The notes under the pieces are model-generated. The model worked only from the letters and a program-made list of their open reading frames with translations, was not told the origin of the DNA and made no database searches. From positions 1-37,523 of the IMG/VR virus record IMGVR_UViG_3300046003_003352: a stretch of DNA of 37,523 nucleotides; one strand, written 5' to 3'. This DNA is from a virus. The position numbers were made by a program, and so were the translations under genes. Below, piece after piece: positions 10,501 to 17,771 of this stretch; within the stretch, counting starts at the first letter, position 1, and the number at the start of each line of letters is the position of its first letter.

Positions 10501-12324
10501 ACCAACAAGGGTGGTAGCAGCCTGCTCCATATTCATCTCGCCAACAGTGGCCAGATGTAAAGCGTGCGGCATCGTCTTGATAGCATCACTAGCATTCAGG
10601 CCTGCCTGTGCCAGGATTCGGAAACCACTAGCGATTTCACCTGGACCTTGCAGGCTTGAGCTACCCAGTGTCAGTGCTGATTCAGTGAGTCGATCAACAG
10701 CTTGAGCTGTTTCACCCGATAGCGCCTTAACAAAGGTGAGCTGGTAAGCAAACTCAGAACCGCGCTTGGCTGCCTGCACAAAGCCTGCGCCTAGCGCAGC
10801 GCCTGCCATCATTGGTATTAGTGAGCCATAGGTCATCCACAAGGTGCCGAGGGAGCCTGACAAGCCACGAGCAAGGGCGTGCCCTTCATTGGCTGCCTTG
10901 TTCCAGTGGATTTGATGGTCACCAGCAGCTTTTGTAGACGTACCGAGCTTATCAAATGCATCTTGGGCAGCCTGAGTACTCCCCAAATGCTGAGCAGCTG
11001 CCAGCGCTTGTGAGCTACCTGCTCCACCTTTAAGGGCTGACTGGTTTCCTCCACCGTACAAGGTGCTTGCTGCTTTAAGTGTGGCACCCGCCCTCTGCTT
11101 CTCTGTCATAGCCAGCCAAGCTGCTAACTCCTCCACGTCCCTCTTGGCTGCTTTTATGGCGGCTGCCTGCTCTGCTGAAATAACCTTAAGCTCTAGATTG
11201 TTGGCCAGATTCTTGGCGCGTGCTAATTCCTTGGTCGCCTTCTCAGCCTCAGCTATCTTGCCAGCCTCTTCAGCCTTGATCACCTTCAGCTCTAGGTTGT
11301 TGGCTAGGTTCTTGGCGCGTGCTAATTCCTTGGTCGCCTTCTCAGCCTCAGCTATCTTGCCAGCCTCTTCAGCCTTGATCACCCTCAGCTCTAGGCTGTT
11401 GGCTAGGTTCTTGGCGCGTGCTAATTCCTTGGTCGCCTTCTCAGCCTCAACTATCTTGCCAGCCTCTTCAGCCTTGATCACCTTCAGCTCTAGGCTGTTG
11501 GCTAGGTTCTTGGCGCGTGCTAATTCCTTGGTCGCCTTCTCAGCCTCAGCTATCTTGCCAGCCTCTTCGGCCTTGATCACCTTCAGCTCTAGGCTGTTGG
11601 CTAGATTTTTGGCGCGTGCTAATTCCTTGGTCGCCTTCTCAGCCTCAGCTATCTTGCCAGCCTCTTCAGCCTTGATCACCTTCAACTCTAGGCTGTTGGC
11701 TAGATTCTTGGCGCGTGCTAATTCCTTGGTCGCCTTCTCAGCCTCAGCTATCTTGCCAGCCTCTTCAGCCTTGATCACCTTCAGCTCTAGGCTGTTGGCT
11801 AGGTTCTTGGCGCGTGCTAATTCCTTGGTCGCCTTCTCAGCCTCAGCTATCTTGCCAGCCTCTTCGGCCTTGATCACCTTCAGCTCTAGGCTGTTGGCTA
11901 GATTTTTGGCGCGTGCTATGTCGTTTGTTGATTTGACTATGGCATTGCCTGTCATCTCAGCCGACCTGAGTTGGACACCCATCAGGTAGTCAGCGCTGGC
12001 AGCTGCTGACTTAGAGGCAACTGAAGACTCAGTTATCTTCTTGTTAAGCTTGTCGAGTTCAGCTGCAGCCGCAGTAGCAGCAGCAGCCATCTGTCGCTCC
12101 ATACTAAGGAGGGCGGTCTGTGATTTACTGACCTGCTGCTCAAGCAGCTTCGACTTTTCATTGACCTTGTTAAGCTCTGCAGCAAGCGCAGAGAGCCCAC
12201 CAACAGCTGTGAAGCCTTTGGCGAACTCATCCTTCAGGTTTTTGTAGGAAGTGGCTAGTAGGGCTAATTCCTCTGCTGCCCCACCAGTGTTGATCTCTAA
12301 CGATAACTTAGCTGTATCACTCAT
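7561..12324 (-). CDS. Tail tape measure protein
   Basis: A 1587 aa protein that sets tail length and is injected or expelled on infection. The N-terminal 370 residues are Ala/Glu/Lys-rich coiled coil, including seven periods of a 33-residue repeat. Residues about 470-760 contain the TP901-type tape measure core (FVKALSGETAQAVDRL, LAQAGLNASDAI, LLAKVNITGTSAGTAFRNML). A hydrophobic Ala-rich stretch follows (about 870-930). The C-terminus has a lambda GpH-like segment (FEWKALGNSILTEMIRIGAQQAV) and the usual GEAGEEAIMPLTRDSKGRLGV motif. ATG overlaps the stop of the GT frame (ATGA) and has GGAG eight bases upstream. A 308-codon plus-strand open frame here is only the antisense of the repeat. Confidence 0.95.
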   Translation of the reverse strand: MSDTAKLSLEINTGGAAEELALLATSYKNLKDEFAKGFTAVGGLSALAAELNKVNEKSKLLEQQVSKSQTALLSMERQMAAAATAAAAELDKLNKKITESSVASKSAAASADYLMGVQLRSAEMTGNAIVKSTNDIARAKNLANSLELKVIKAEEAGKIAEAEKATKELARAKNLANSLELKVIKAEEAGKIAEAEKATKELARAKNLANSLELKVIKAEEAGKIAEAEKATKELARAKNLANSLELKVIKAEEAGKIAEAEKATKELARAKNLANSLELKVIKAEEAGKIVEAEKATKELARAKNLANSLELRVIKAEEAGKIAEAEKATKELARAKNLANNLELKVIKAEEAGKIAEAEKATKELARAKNLANNLELKVISAEQAAAIKAAKRDVEELAAWLAMTEKQRAGATLKAASTLYGGGNQSALKGGAGSSQALAAAQHLGSTQAAQDAFDKLGTSTKAAGDHQIHWNKAANEGHALARGLSGSLGTLWMTYGSLIPMMAGAALGAGFVQAAKRGSEFAYQLTFVKALSGETAQAVDRLTESALTLGSSSLQGPGEIASGFRILAQAGLNASDAIKTMPHALHLATVGEMNMEQAATTLVGVMNAFNLTVDQSQHVGDIFAKAAALSQTSVQGMTEAMKYASVVGEQYGANIEDTATAITLLAKVNITGTSAGTAFRNMLKELYSPTNQASQAIKKLGLETQGADGNLRPFVDIIYDLKGKINDFSKADQVKILQKIFGERGAKEAIAMLALTRDEWDKLRSSIADSEGFMDGVAKELEDTAKGKWAQALNTMEAQLIRAFKEMEPELKNVADQFKTLFGSPEFLEGVKAVVSSMTTITKALVEFAPTILSVVEAFAIYKIGMIGAQAATAAWLAVVGGARTAMVAFGLATAATSATTAAAGVGMMALGGPIGIVAGLLSAGVVAWALYGDSGTKHLDRIREQAERVKGSIQGINDLISNIHIGKLDRDTAARNIMDGYKGLSTEEDKFKKDLEGQFGGKIELDMGLNIKGEGPSKMNLKAFPELDATRKRLLEMRGKLDEASRVNADRNVGENGEVDLTSAGKVAEEQKKRKKWADEARSGGGGGASARARAPKDYDFKSEEAAINRVKEQQKAEMDILDSARSNNLISEEKYRLEAEGIYKKYGTAMDYLYSAGATRLQGIVDKAQGDELKQARMHQDQLKTSQEKYQSEETLRLQKSKDRELGIIKKAHEDTLAFIDQAQADVKLIKEKDNDARVTQTMTPEQRATHTAEKNVDKVFDKKQVTLESDLKRTRDIYGEESALVKSLAADLEMLKEKRAEARAEAGANAGAEVEYARSLESGWKNAFRDYADSATDYSKLASDAFNKSAKTMEDVIVGFATTGKFEWKALGNSILTEMIRIGAQQAVLKAMGTVTGLMGNGVGSNGGSSMWGTLGGAIANYFVPGSGGLISGAASAAAGGGAKLDSSAYSKNFDFAENAKGGAYGVTGLHAFAKGASFTNQVVNQPTFFKFANGGQMANGVMGEAGEEAIMPLTRDSKGRLGVNANGNGNQTSTKSNVTNNNVNVNVNSSTGDTAEIRRSAAAGARVALQYMSGAQRYG
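11190..11916 (-). repeat. 99-bp in-frame tandem repeat in tape measure gene
   Basis: Seven exact 99-bp periods: the landmark GGCGCGTGC at 11215 recurs through 11908, a distance of 693 bp. With a partial eighth copy they encode the 33-residue unit AKNLANSLELKV... KELAR. Copies differ by only a few bases (for example GKIVEA, LRVIKA, NNLEL variants), so the expansion is recent or is being homogenised. The unit has heptad-like spacing and should form a long helix. Confidence 0.95.
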
Positions 12325-13039
12325 TTATTCTGCTCCGCGTAGTGATTCAGGTAAATAACGTCGAGTGTCTTGATAGTATTCAAGAACAGCAAGCGATCCT
12401 CTACCGCCTCAATCTTTGCAATTTCCAGGTAGGCCAGGACTTCAGAAACCTGAATGGCCTGGGGGCCTCCCTCGTAGCGTTGCCTGGAGTTGTCAATCAC
12501 ATCATAAGCATTGAGGACTGATCCTCCACCTTGACTCAACTCTGGCTTTGTCTCCAAAGCCAGTGGGGTACTTCCGGTGCTCTCAGCGATCTCGCGCAGG
12601 AATCGCTCCTGCCCAGCCCACTTGATGTGCCACCGGAAGTAATCCGTTAGTTTTTTACTTCTTCAGCCTCTTGCTCAGCTTTGAAGGAGGCAAAGTCATC
12701 AGCCAGCTTCATTACTTCGCGGCGGAATTCTTTGAAACCCAAAAGCATCTTGGCGTTATCTTTGGAGTATTCAATGGGCTTACCCTTGAACGAGACATTC
12801 TCCCAACCCAGAAGGATGGTGGTAGCCAGCACATCAACCATGATCTTGTCAGACAGTGCATCAGCTGCATCGTCCTTACGGTCCAGCGCCTTTTGATTGC
12901 GCTCTACGTCCTTGCCAAGCATCTTGATGTACGCTTTATTACCCGCACGCGCAACCAGTAGCTTAGCGTCACCAACTTCCATCCAGGTGCCGTTTTGCTC
13001 TTTGTCTTCGTTGACAGCGTAGGTGCTAAAAATGTCCAC
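12321..13039 (-). CDS. Tail assembly chaperone GT (made by -1 frameshift)
   Basis: The 239 aa fusion is formed when ribosomes slip -1 at A AAA AAC (12650-12656), one codon before the stop of G. After the slip the frame continues as LTDYFRWHIKWAGQERF and stays open to the stop at 12321, overlapping the tape measure start. The T part alone (from 12557) has no ATG and no clear ribosome site, so it is not read as an independent gene. In lambda, gpG and gpGT coat the tape measure during tail assembly and must be made in a fixed ratio. Gene order, length and slippery site all fit. Frameshift efficiency cannot be judged from sequence. Confidence 0.9.
12647..13039 (-). CDS. Tail assembly chaperone G
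   Basis: A 130 aa protein translated in the zero frame, ending EEVKN. It lies between the tail tube and tape measure genes, the fixed place of lambda G. GTG start at 13039 with AGGAG eight bases upstream; no ATG is available nearby. The sequence is acidic and Lys/Asp-rich with a helical C-terminal half, as usual for these chaperones. It is expected in excess over the GT fusion, binding the tape measure and recruiting tail tube subunits; it is absent from the finished virion. Family assignment rests mainly on position and on the slippery site. Confidence 0.88.
   Translation of the reverse strand: MDIFSTYAVNEDKEQNGTWMEVGDAKLLVARAGNKAYIKMLGKDVERNQKALDRKDDAADALSDKIMVDVLATTILLGWENVSFKGKPIEYSKDNAKMLLGFKEFRREVMKLADDFASFKAEQEAEEVKN
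12650..12656 (-). promoter_or_regulatory. -1 ribosomal slippery heptamer A AAA AAC
   Basis: In the zero frame the codons are GTA AAA AAC TAA, so the heptamer A AAA AAC sits directly before the stop codon. It is one of the strongest known bacterial -1 slippage sites. The -1 frame is open for 109 codons downstream. No obvious strong stem-loop follows immediately; the adjacent stop codon may assist. Confidence 0.92.
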
Positions 13040-13072
13040 AGTAGTAACTCCTTAAGTTTATGTCAGAGATTG

Positions 13073-13094
13073 TGGGGGCTAAACCCGGCCCCCA
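13073..13094 (-). other. Hairpin between tail tube and G genes
   Basis: Perfect 7-bp stem TGGGGGC/GCCCCCA with loop TAAACCCG, just after the tail tube stop. It has no T run, so it is more likely an mRNA stabiliser or partial attenuator than an intrinsic terminator. Confidence 0.6.
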
Positions 13095-13107
13095 TCGGGT
13101 ATTACGT

Positions 13108-14325
13108 TTAGGTCGCGGCGATACCAGCACGATCGATGATGATCGTCTTGGAGGAAACCGGGTCCATAATTGCAGTGAAAGGCATAGACAACATCAAGTC
13201 CTGGTCGATTGAACCAGCATTGATCTTGGCATCGCCGTACTTGATCTTCGGCAGGGTGATGACGTAACCGTTACCGGCGCCGTCAGTAGCACGCAAGCTG
13301 AGAGCTGACGAGGTGTTGTTGCGGAACTTGTCCCACATCGCGCCGTCAGCCAGATAGACTTCCATCGTGCCAGAAACCTGCAGCGTACCTGTCCCAACGC
13401 CAACTGCACCCAAAGTGCCGATGGCGGTCTGAGCGCGGAGGCTGTTGTCGATCGACAGATCAACCGACTTGATGTAGGTGCCGGTCAGCAGTGCACCACC
13501 CTCCATGATGTTGCCCACGCCAGCAACAGCGTTCATCACGTCCAGAGTCTTGGAGGCAATCGGGGAACCCGGAAGGGTCGTGGTCGTATCTTGGCGAATA
13601 GCGTCTTTGCCCATGAAGCCAAAGGAGCCACCAACCACAGAGCCGGCTGCGAATTTCAGACTCAGCTTGCTGGCACACATACCACGGTAAGCAAAGAACT
13701 GGGCAACAGTCGCGTCCATAACAGCACGCTCAATGGTGTAGCTATTGAGCGTGGTACCGTTGGATATACGTGAGGCAGAAACCGTAACAGCAGCGCCACC
13801 AGCACCGGTAGCAGCCGTGAAAGGCGTACCCTGGAAGGTGAGGACCGTAGCCGTTGGCGGAACCGTCAGCGAGACCTGAGCCCAGATGTTCTGTGCAGGA
13901 ATAGACGAACCGCTAATCTTGACCCACTGACCCATGACAAGCGACGTAAAGATGCTGGCGCCAGAGGTGGCAGCGCCGGCAGTCAAGGCGCCTGCAGCAA
14001 AGGTTGCTGAGGTCGGGATGGCAACGCCGACACCATTGACGCCGAACACCGTGTAGGTGCTTTGCATAATGGCTTCGATCATCGGGTCGTACTCATTGAA
14101 CGACAGCTCAAAATTGACATCGCCTGAAGCGCTGGCGCCGGTCTGGATCAAGTCAGTAACTTGACGATCAGAGCGGATTTCTTTTGAGGTGTCGGTATTG
14201 ATGGCGAAAGACAGCGACTCGCCAGTCATACGCAGGTTATTTGGGTTGCCGGCGACAGGGGTCGTACCAAAGACAGTCTCTTTGATAAAGCGTAGTTGTG
14301 AGCGGTTGGAAGTAGCTAAACTCAT
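13108..14325 (-). CDS. Major tail tube protein
   Basis: A 405 aa protein. The start MSLATSNRSQLRFIKETVFGTTP and the segment DVNFELSFNEYDPMIEAIM are typical of the tail tube family with long, Ala/Gly/Thr-rich beta-structured subunits. Residues about 100-175 look like an inserted beta domain, and the C-terminus (KIKYGDAKINAGSIDQDLMLSMPFTAIMD) is the conserved tube core end. It should polymerise as rings around the tape measure. Strong AAGGAG six bases before ATG predicts high expression. It sits between the terminator and the chaperone genes, in lambda U-V-G order. Confidence 0.88.
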   Translation of the reverse strand: MSLATSNRSQLRFIKETVFGTTPVAGNPNNLRMTGESLSFAINTDTSKEIRSDRQVTDLIQTGASASGDVNFELSFNEYDPMIEAIMQSTYTVFGVNGVGVAIPTSATFAAGALTAGAATSGASIFTSLVMGQWVKISGSSIPAQNIWAQVSLTVPPTATVLTFQGTPFTAATGAGGAAVTVSASRISNGTTLNSYTIERAVMDATVAQFFAYRGMCASKLSLKFAAGSVVGGSFGFMGKDAIRQDTTTTLPGSPIASKTLDVMNAVAGVGNIMEGGALLTGTYIKSVDLSIDNSLRAQTAIGTLGAVGVGTGTLQVSGTMEVYLADGAMWDKFRNNTSSALSLRATDGAGNGYVITLPKIKYGDAKINAGSIDQDLMLSMPFTAIMDPVSSKTIIIDRAGIAAT

Positions 14326-14342
14326 GTGAATCTCCTTAAGAT

Positions 14343-14367
14343 GCGTGCGCCCCTGTGGGCTTCACGC
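14343..14367 (-). other. Hairpin upstream of tail tube gene
   Basis: A 25-bp imperfect inverted repeat (arms GCGTG/CACGC plus GCCC/GGGC) in the 75-bp gap between the tail terminator and tube genes. It lies just before the ribosome site of the tube gene. It may protect or delimit the 5' end of the tube mRNA. No T run follows. No convincing promoter is seen in the gap. Confidence 0.5.
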
Positions 14368-14400
14368 GATGGTAGTGCATAAGCAAATTTAATGCAACGA

Positions 14401-14814
14401 TCAGGAAGTTGAATCGAAGACGAAGGGTACAAATAAATCAAAGCTCGACCACTCGTCAATGATCTGCTTCTTTCCTGGAGATGGAACACGAGTCGTTACA
14501 CCACCGATGGTTTTTGAATTGAATAAAGCAGTCAGGTAGTCAAAGAGTTGTAGGGTTGCCCGAGTACCACTACCGTCCTTGAAGATCAGGCGGAACGTGA
14601 TTTCGCCCAGCACCCGGCTATTGGGATGAGTCTCGATGGTCGCTTGGCGTGCTGTCAGGAAATCAATTGAGATTAGGACGAGCATGTCGCCCACTGAATT
14701 CATATCGACCTTGACGGTATTCTCGTAGATCACCTTGAGCGCCGGGTAATCGGTGGTAAGACTGGTGTTGATCAGGGTGACAAGGCTGTCACGGGCTTCT
14801 ACGTAGGTCGTCAT
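14401..14814 (-). CDS. Tail terminator-like protein
   Basis: A 137 aa protein. Length, position directly before the tail tube gene and the overall alpha/beta pattern (MTTYVEARDSLVTLINTSL ... VLISIDFL ... GEITFRLIFKDGSGTRATLQLFDYLTALF) fit the U / gp11-type tail terminator that caps the tube and joins it to the head. ATG overlaps the stop of the preceding gene (ATGA). The call is positional plus fold-like resemblance; no catalytic motif is expected. Confidence 0.7.
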   Translation of the reverse strand: MTTYVEARDSLVTLINTSLTTDYPALKVIYENTVKVDMNSVGDMLVLISIDFLTARQATIETHPNSRVLGEITFRLIFKDGSGTRATLQLFDYLTALFNSKTIGGVTTRVPSPGKKQIIDEWSSFDLFVPFVFDSTS

Positions 14815-15338
14815 TTTTTGAATTTCCTGAGTCCGTCCAGCTGTACTGGCCCGATGTTGTGGAAGTTGAAAGCTACCGTAGCGATGGCACGGCGAACCAC
14901 ATGGTCGGCCCCCTCATTGACTGGCCTGAGCTTGATTTGACCCTGCTCAATCTTCATAGCGTATGGCGCACTGTGAGATGCGTTGTTGTGCAGATAGACC
15001 GATTTACCGAGCGTAATCTTTGGCCACTTTGCATGAGACCTGGCGTAGGCCATGGCTGGCGTGTCGCCCATCTGGTGCAACGGACTCAGCTTATTCACGC
15101 CACTGACCCCAGCTGCGTAACCACCAACTGCGTTGGGTGTGAAAGTGTTTGAGGTGGCACTATCAGACACTGTCCAGTTAGCCACGAAGTCACCACTGTA
15201 TTGCGGAGACGTTTCCAGCAACTGCTCAAAAGCGGCATGGGCAAGACCGACTGCAGCCTCAGCCGCAGCCTTCTCTACGTCCTTAAACCAACGCTGAACA
15301 GTCGCATCGAAACTGTCAAGGTTTGTGACCTTAATCAC
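14811..15338 (-). CDS. Tail completion / head-tail joining protein (gp10 or Z-like)
   Basis: About 175 aa from a GTG at 15338 that overlaps the end of the upstream gene by 8 bp; a TTG start 13 codons earlier is possible but would overlap by 47 bp. The pattern EAAVGLAHAAFEQLLETSPQYSGDFVANWTVS followed by a Gly/Asn loop and HNNASHSAPYAMKIEQG resembles the HK97 gp10 / lambda Z group: a helical start, the TP..SG.f...W motif, and Y...iE.G. These proteins prepare the tail end for joining. Confidence is moderate as ribosome sites are weak for both starts. Confidence 0.72.
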   Translation of the reverse strand: MIKVTNLDSFDATVQRWFKDVEKAAAEAAVGLAHAAFEQLLETSPQYSGDFVANWTVSDSATSNTFTPNAVGGYAAGVSGVNKLSPLHQMGDTPAMAYARSHAKWPKITLGKSVYLHNNASHSAPYAMKIEQGQIKLRPVNEGADHVVRRAIATVAFNFHNIGPVQLDGLRKFKK

Positions 15339-16167
15339 GGCGGGTGTGAAGGGACATGGTAAGCCCCTTGTCCTCAACAGCCAGCACGCGCCAAGGTCCG
15401 TCTGACAGAGTTAGCGTGTCTGACTGCTTGACCAAGGGCCAGGCTGACTTCAGCACATGCACAGTCTCATCGCCCTGTTCATTGTTCTCTTGCGCCGTGG
15501 TGACTCGATCAAAACTCTCAGCGCGGCGGAAGCGAAGTACCTTGGCCGTGGTTGAGGGGCCGGTGTAGGTATCGGAAACAGGTGCGTAGTTCTTTGTTGT
15601 GATGGTGGCGATCTCAAAAGATGAGCTATCAAACTTGTTGCCCAGTGCAATGATCAAGCCAGAGGCTGAGTGGTACGCCTCCTTGATATGGAACCAGCGG
15701 TCATCGAGATGGACAAGGTAGCCGGCAGCGACTGTCTCACTGCCTGCAAAGAAAATCTGGTACTGCGGGAAGAACTCAGACGAGGTGCGCTCATCCGTCC
15801 CGTACTTGCTGAAAACTGTAGCAGCATAAGCGGACACACCGGGGGAAACCCCTAGTGCCTCCGCCAATGTGAGTATGGCCGACACGCCATCCGCGCCCTG
15901 AATGATCAGGGTTTGCCTAATAACAGTGTTGTCCCAATAGTCTGGGGCGGCGTGACCGGCAAGGAATGTTTCACCATTTATGGTTATTGTTCCTCGGGCG
16001 GGAACGACTACGTCCGGTGATATCGAAATCTGACGCTTTCTCACAGCCACGCCATCGATCTTTGAAAAGTTCATAGGCTCGAATTGGCACATGAACGTGA
16101 CTGATGGGTTGTAGGCATCTGATGCTTGCGTACTGTTGAATCTATTGGCGGCGGCGTGTAGGCGCAT
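15331..16167 (-). CDS. Putative head-tail joining protein, family not recognised
   Basis: A 278 aa protein. It lies in the head-tail connector block, two bases after the preceding stop. The N-terminal part is beta-rich with FMCQFEPMNFSKIDGVAVRKRQISISP, and the C-terminal part has WRVLAVEDKGLTMSLHTRR. No catalytic motif, signal peptide or membrane segment is seen. I do not recognise the family; position suggests head closure or a connector partner. The Shine-Dalgarno is weak, so translation is probably coupled to the gene before it. Confidence 0.6.
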   Translation of the reverse strand: MRLHAAANRFNSTQASDAYNPSVTFMCQFEPMNFSKIDGVAVRKRQISISPDVVVPARGTITINGETFLAGHAAPDYWDNTVIRQTLIIQGADGVSAILTLAEALGVSPGVSAYAATVFSKYGTDERTSSEFFPQYQIFFAGSETVAAGYLVHLDDRWFHIKEAYHSASGLIIALGNKFDSSSFEIATITTKNYAPVSDTYTGPSTTAKVLRFRRAESFDRVTTAQENNEQGDETVHVLKSAWPLVKQSDTLTLSDGPWRVLAVEDKGLTMSLHTRRD

Positions 16168-16169
16168 TC

Positions 16170-16661
16170 TTAGGTACCGATAATAGGATCAACAGACGGT
16201 GAGATAACTCCGAAATAACTCTTGACTACCTTGTCGGCAGAGGTCGAGCTATTGACTATCGCAAACATCTGATCGAGACGAACACGAAAGCGTGAGTACT
16301 CCCGACCAACAGCATCGATGACCTTCTGGTAGGGCGTTTCTTGGCTACGCTTGAGCACAGCCTTACCGTCCGTAATCTGTTCAGGACTAAACAGCGGCAA
16401 GGATGTAGTCAGTTGGCGTGCCACTGCATAGGTAGCGAACAGGTGAGCCGTCTGCAGGAAGCGCAGCTGGTCAGCCGTCTTTGTGGCAAGGTCTTTGGTG
16501 GTTGCATAGACAGTCGGCAGGCTGATGTGGATATCCTCCAGCTCAATCTGCAGCATGTCCGAGTACAACGGCAAGTCCAGCGTGTCGTTCTCGAGCTCGT
16601 CTTCAGCAACGCCGAGAGCTGCGCGGACTTCAGGGAAAGTAGTGTAGTCGGTTACGAACAT
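16170..16661 (-). CDS. Putative head completion / connector adaptor protein
   Basis: A 163 aa, mostly helical protein. The start MFVTDYTTFPEVRAALGVAEDELENDTLDLPLYSDMLQIEL followed by helices QLRFLQTAHLFATYAVARQL and a second helical pair resembles adaptor proteins that bind beneath the portal (gp6/DUF4054-type). That family name is an inference from pattern and position. ATG overlaps the 59 aa upstream gene by 10 bp, so the two are coupled. Confidence 0.62.
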   Translation of the reverse strand: MFVTDYTTFPEVRAALGVAEDELENDTLDLPLYSDMLQIELEDIHISLPTVYATTKDLATKTADQLRFLQTAHLFATYAVARQLTTSLPLFSPEQITDGKAVLKRSQETPYQKVIDAVGREYSRFRVRLDQMFAIVNSSTSADKVVKSYFGVISPSVDPIIGT

Positions 16662-16831
16662 TTGATAAGCAACCCGTTATCGATGTTGGCTTGAACCCAA
16701 CCATCAATCTCGACATCCGTTGCTTCAGCGCCCACGACCTGGCCCGTAGGGACGATGTCGAAGGGTGGAAATTTTGCGACCAGCTTTACAGTCGTCGGCT
16801 TTTTTGCTGCGGTGTTAATTGCTGCGGCCAT
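16652..16831 (-). CDS. Small protein (59 aa) in the lambda FI position
   Basis: Hand-translated: MAAAINTAAKKPTTVKLVAK at the start and a Val/Ile/Asp-rich end VEIDGWVQANIDNGLLIKCS. A strong ribosome site (GAGGAG, about 7 bases before ATG) and the 10-bp overlap with the next gene argue that it is real. It is the first gene of the head-tail block after the GIY-YIG insertion. The family is not recognised. Its position after the major capsid gene matches small head-assembly or accessory proteins. Its promoter, if any, must lie in 16832-16954, because a terminator separates it from the capsid gene. Confidence 0.78.
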   Translation of the reverse strand: MAAAINTAAKKPTTVKLVAKFPPFDIVPTGQVVGAEATDVEIDGWVQANIDNGLLIKCS

Positions 16832-16954
16832 GATTTTCTCCTCAAAATTTCTTGATAATTTTACAGTGTTTATCTCACATCTGAAAGTCAGCTATTGACC
16901 ACACTAGTCACTCGTGATAATTTGACAATCTTTATAGGTAAGCACCTCATATAA
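16832..16954. promoter_or_regulatory. Divergent intergenic region with weak promoter candidates
   Basis: 123 bp of AT-rich DNA between the 59 aa gene (minus) and the GIY-YIG gene (plus). On the minus strand TAAAAT lies about 16 bp after a poor -35. On the plus strand TTGACC with GATAAT 15 bp on, and TTGACA nearer the gene, are candidates. The plus-strand leader has AGGT-AAGC-ACCT, a 4-bp hairpin that could hide a ribosome site. None is strong, but a minus-strand promoter is logically needed if the terminator at 17735-17760 works. Confidence 0.35.
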
Positions 16955-17749
16955 ATGAAAATATCTCCATCAATAACTAGAGACTCAGCCGCCTTATTTC
17001 CTACCCCGGTTGGTGGTACATCAGGAATCTATTGCCTAATAAACATGGTCAATATGAAGTGCTACGTTGGGTCAAGTCTTGATATTAAAGAGCGAGTTCG
17101 ACATCACTTTAGTTATCTGCTTGGGGTTGGTCACCACAGCCAGATATTGCAACGAGCCTTCAATAAGTACGGTATTGAGTCATTCCAGTGGGGTGTCCTT
17201 GAGTATGTAGATGGGCCTGAGTTGATTGCTAGAGAGCAGTACTGGATTGATAAAGTTGGTGACTATAACATATGCAAATTTGCTGGCAGCCCTCGTGGCG
17301 TAAAGATGAAGCTGTCAGATGCTGAGATAGAACGTAGGAGGAAGGCTGCTGGTGTAATGCGAAAAACATTAACTCCAGAGCAAAAAATTGAATACCAGGC
17401 AATAGCCACAAATTCAAGACGTGGTGTTGTTACACCTCAAGCTGTGCGGGATATGTTGAGTGCAGCTACCAAAGGCAGGAAGCTACACCCTGACCATGCC
17501 GCAAAACTTTCAGCTATAAATAAAGCGCGAGTAGTAAGTGTAGAAAAACGTGAGGAGACTGGTAAGACAATCAAGGCTGCTCTACAGTCCAGAACTGAGG
17601 AGGAGGTACTAGAGTGGAAGTCAAAACTATCAGCAAGCAAAATGGGTAAACCTAGCCCAAAAAGAGGGGTACCGATGTCCGATGAATCTAAGCAGAAGAT
17701 GAAAGATGCTTGGGCTAGAAGAAAGACACAAAACAAAACCCCAGCCTAA
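16955..17749 (+). CDS. GIY-YIG homing endonuclease with NUMOD3 repeats
   Basis: A 264 aa protein on the strand opposite to all neighbours. The N-terminal nuclease has SGIYCLIN and CYVGSS (GIY and YVG motifs), an Arg/His-rich helix (IKERVRHHF) and the conserved Glu in LIAREQYWID. The C-terminal half has several NUMOD3-like DNA-binding units (GRKLHPDHAAKLS, GKPSPKRGVPMSDESKQKMKDAW). Such enzymes cut alleles lacking the insertion and spread by repair. The gene is more AT-rich than its flanks, a sign of transfer. It stands free, not inside a recognisable intron, between the capsid gene and the head-tail block. Its stop codon lies in the loop of a terminator. Confidence 0.95.
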   Translation: MKISPSITRDSAALFPTPVGGTSGIYCLINMVNMKCYVGSSLDIKERVRHHFSYLLGVGHHSQILQRAFNKYGIESFQWGVLEYVDGPELIAREQYWIDKVGDYNICKFAGSPRGVKMKLSDAEIERRRKAAGVMRKTLTPEQKIEYQAIATNSRRGVVTPQAVRDMLSAATKGRKLHPDHAAKLSAINKARVVSVEKREETGKTIKAALQSRTEEEVLEWKSKLSASKMGKPSPKRGVPMSDESKQKMKDAWARRKTQNKTPA

Positions 17750-17760
17750 GCTGGGGTTTT
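17735..17760. terminator. Bidirectional intrinsic terminator
   Basis: Perfect 11-bp stem AAAACCCCAGC/GCTGGGGTTTT with loop CTAA. Plus-strand transcripts of the GIY-YIG gene end in TTTTT. Minus-strand transcripts from the capsid gene end in GGGGTTTTGTTTT. The GIY-YIG stop codon forms part of the loop. It lies between two converging genes. Confidence 0.9.
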
Positions 17761-17771
17761 TACCTACTACC

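Noticed and set aside
11063-11989. 308-codon open frame on the plus strand
   Set aside because: It is the exact antisense of the 99-bp tape measure repeats; its own repeats follow from those. No ribosome site, and the minus frame has clear homology.
12321-12557. Independent 78 aa gene between G and tape measure
   Set aside because: The start would be TTG without a ribosome site, and the frame is the direct -1 continuation of G past a slippery heptamer.
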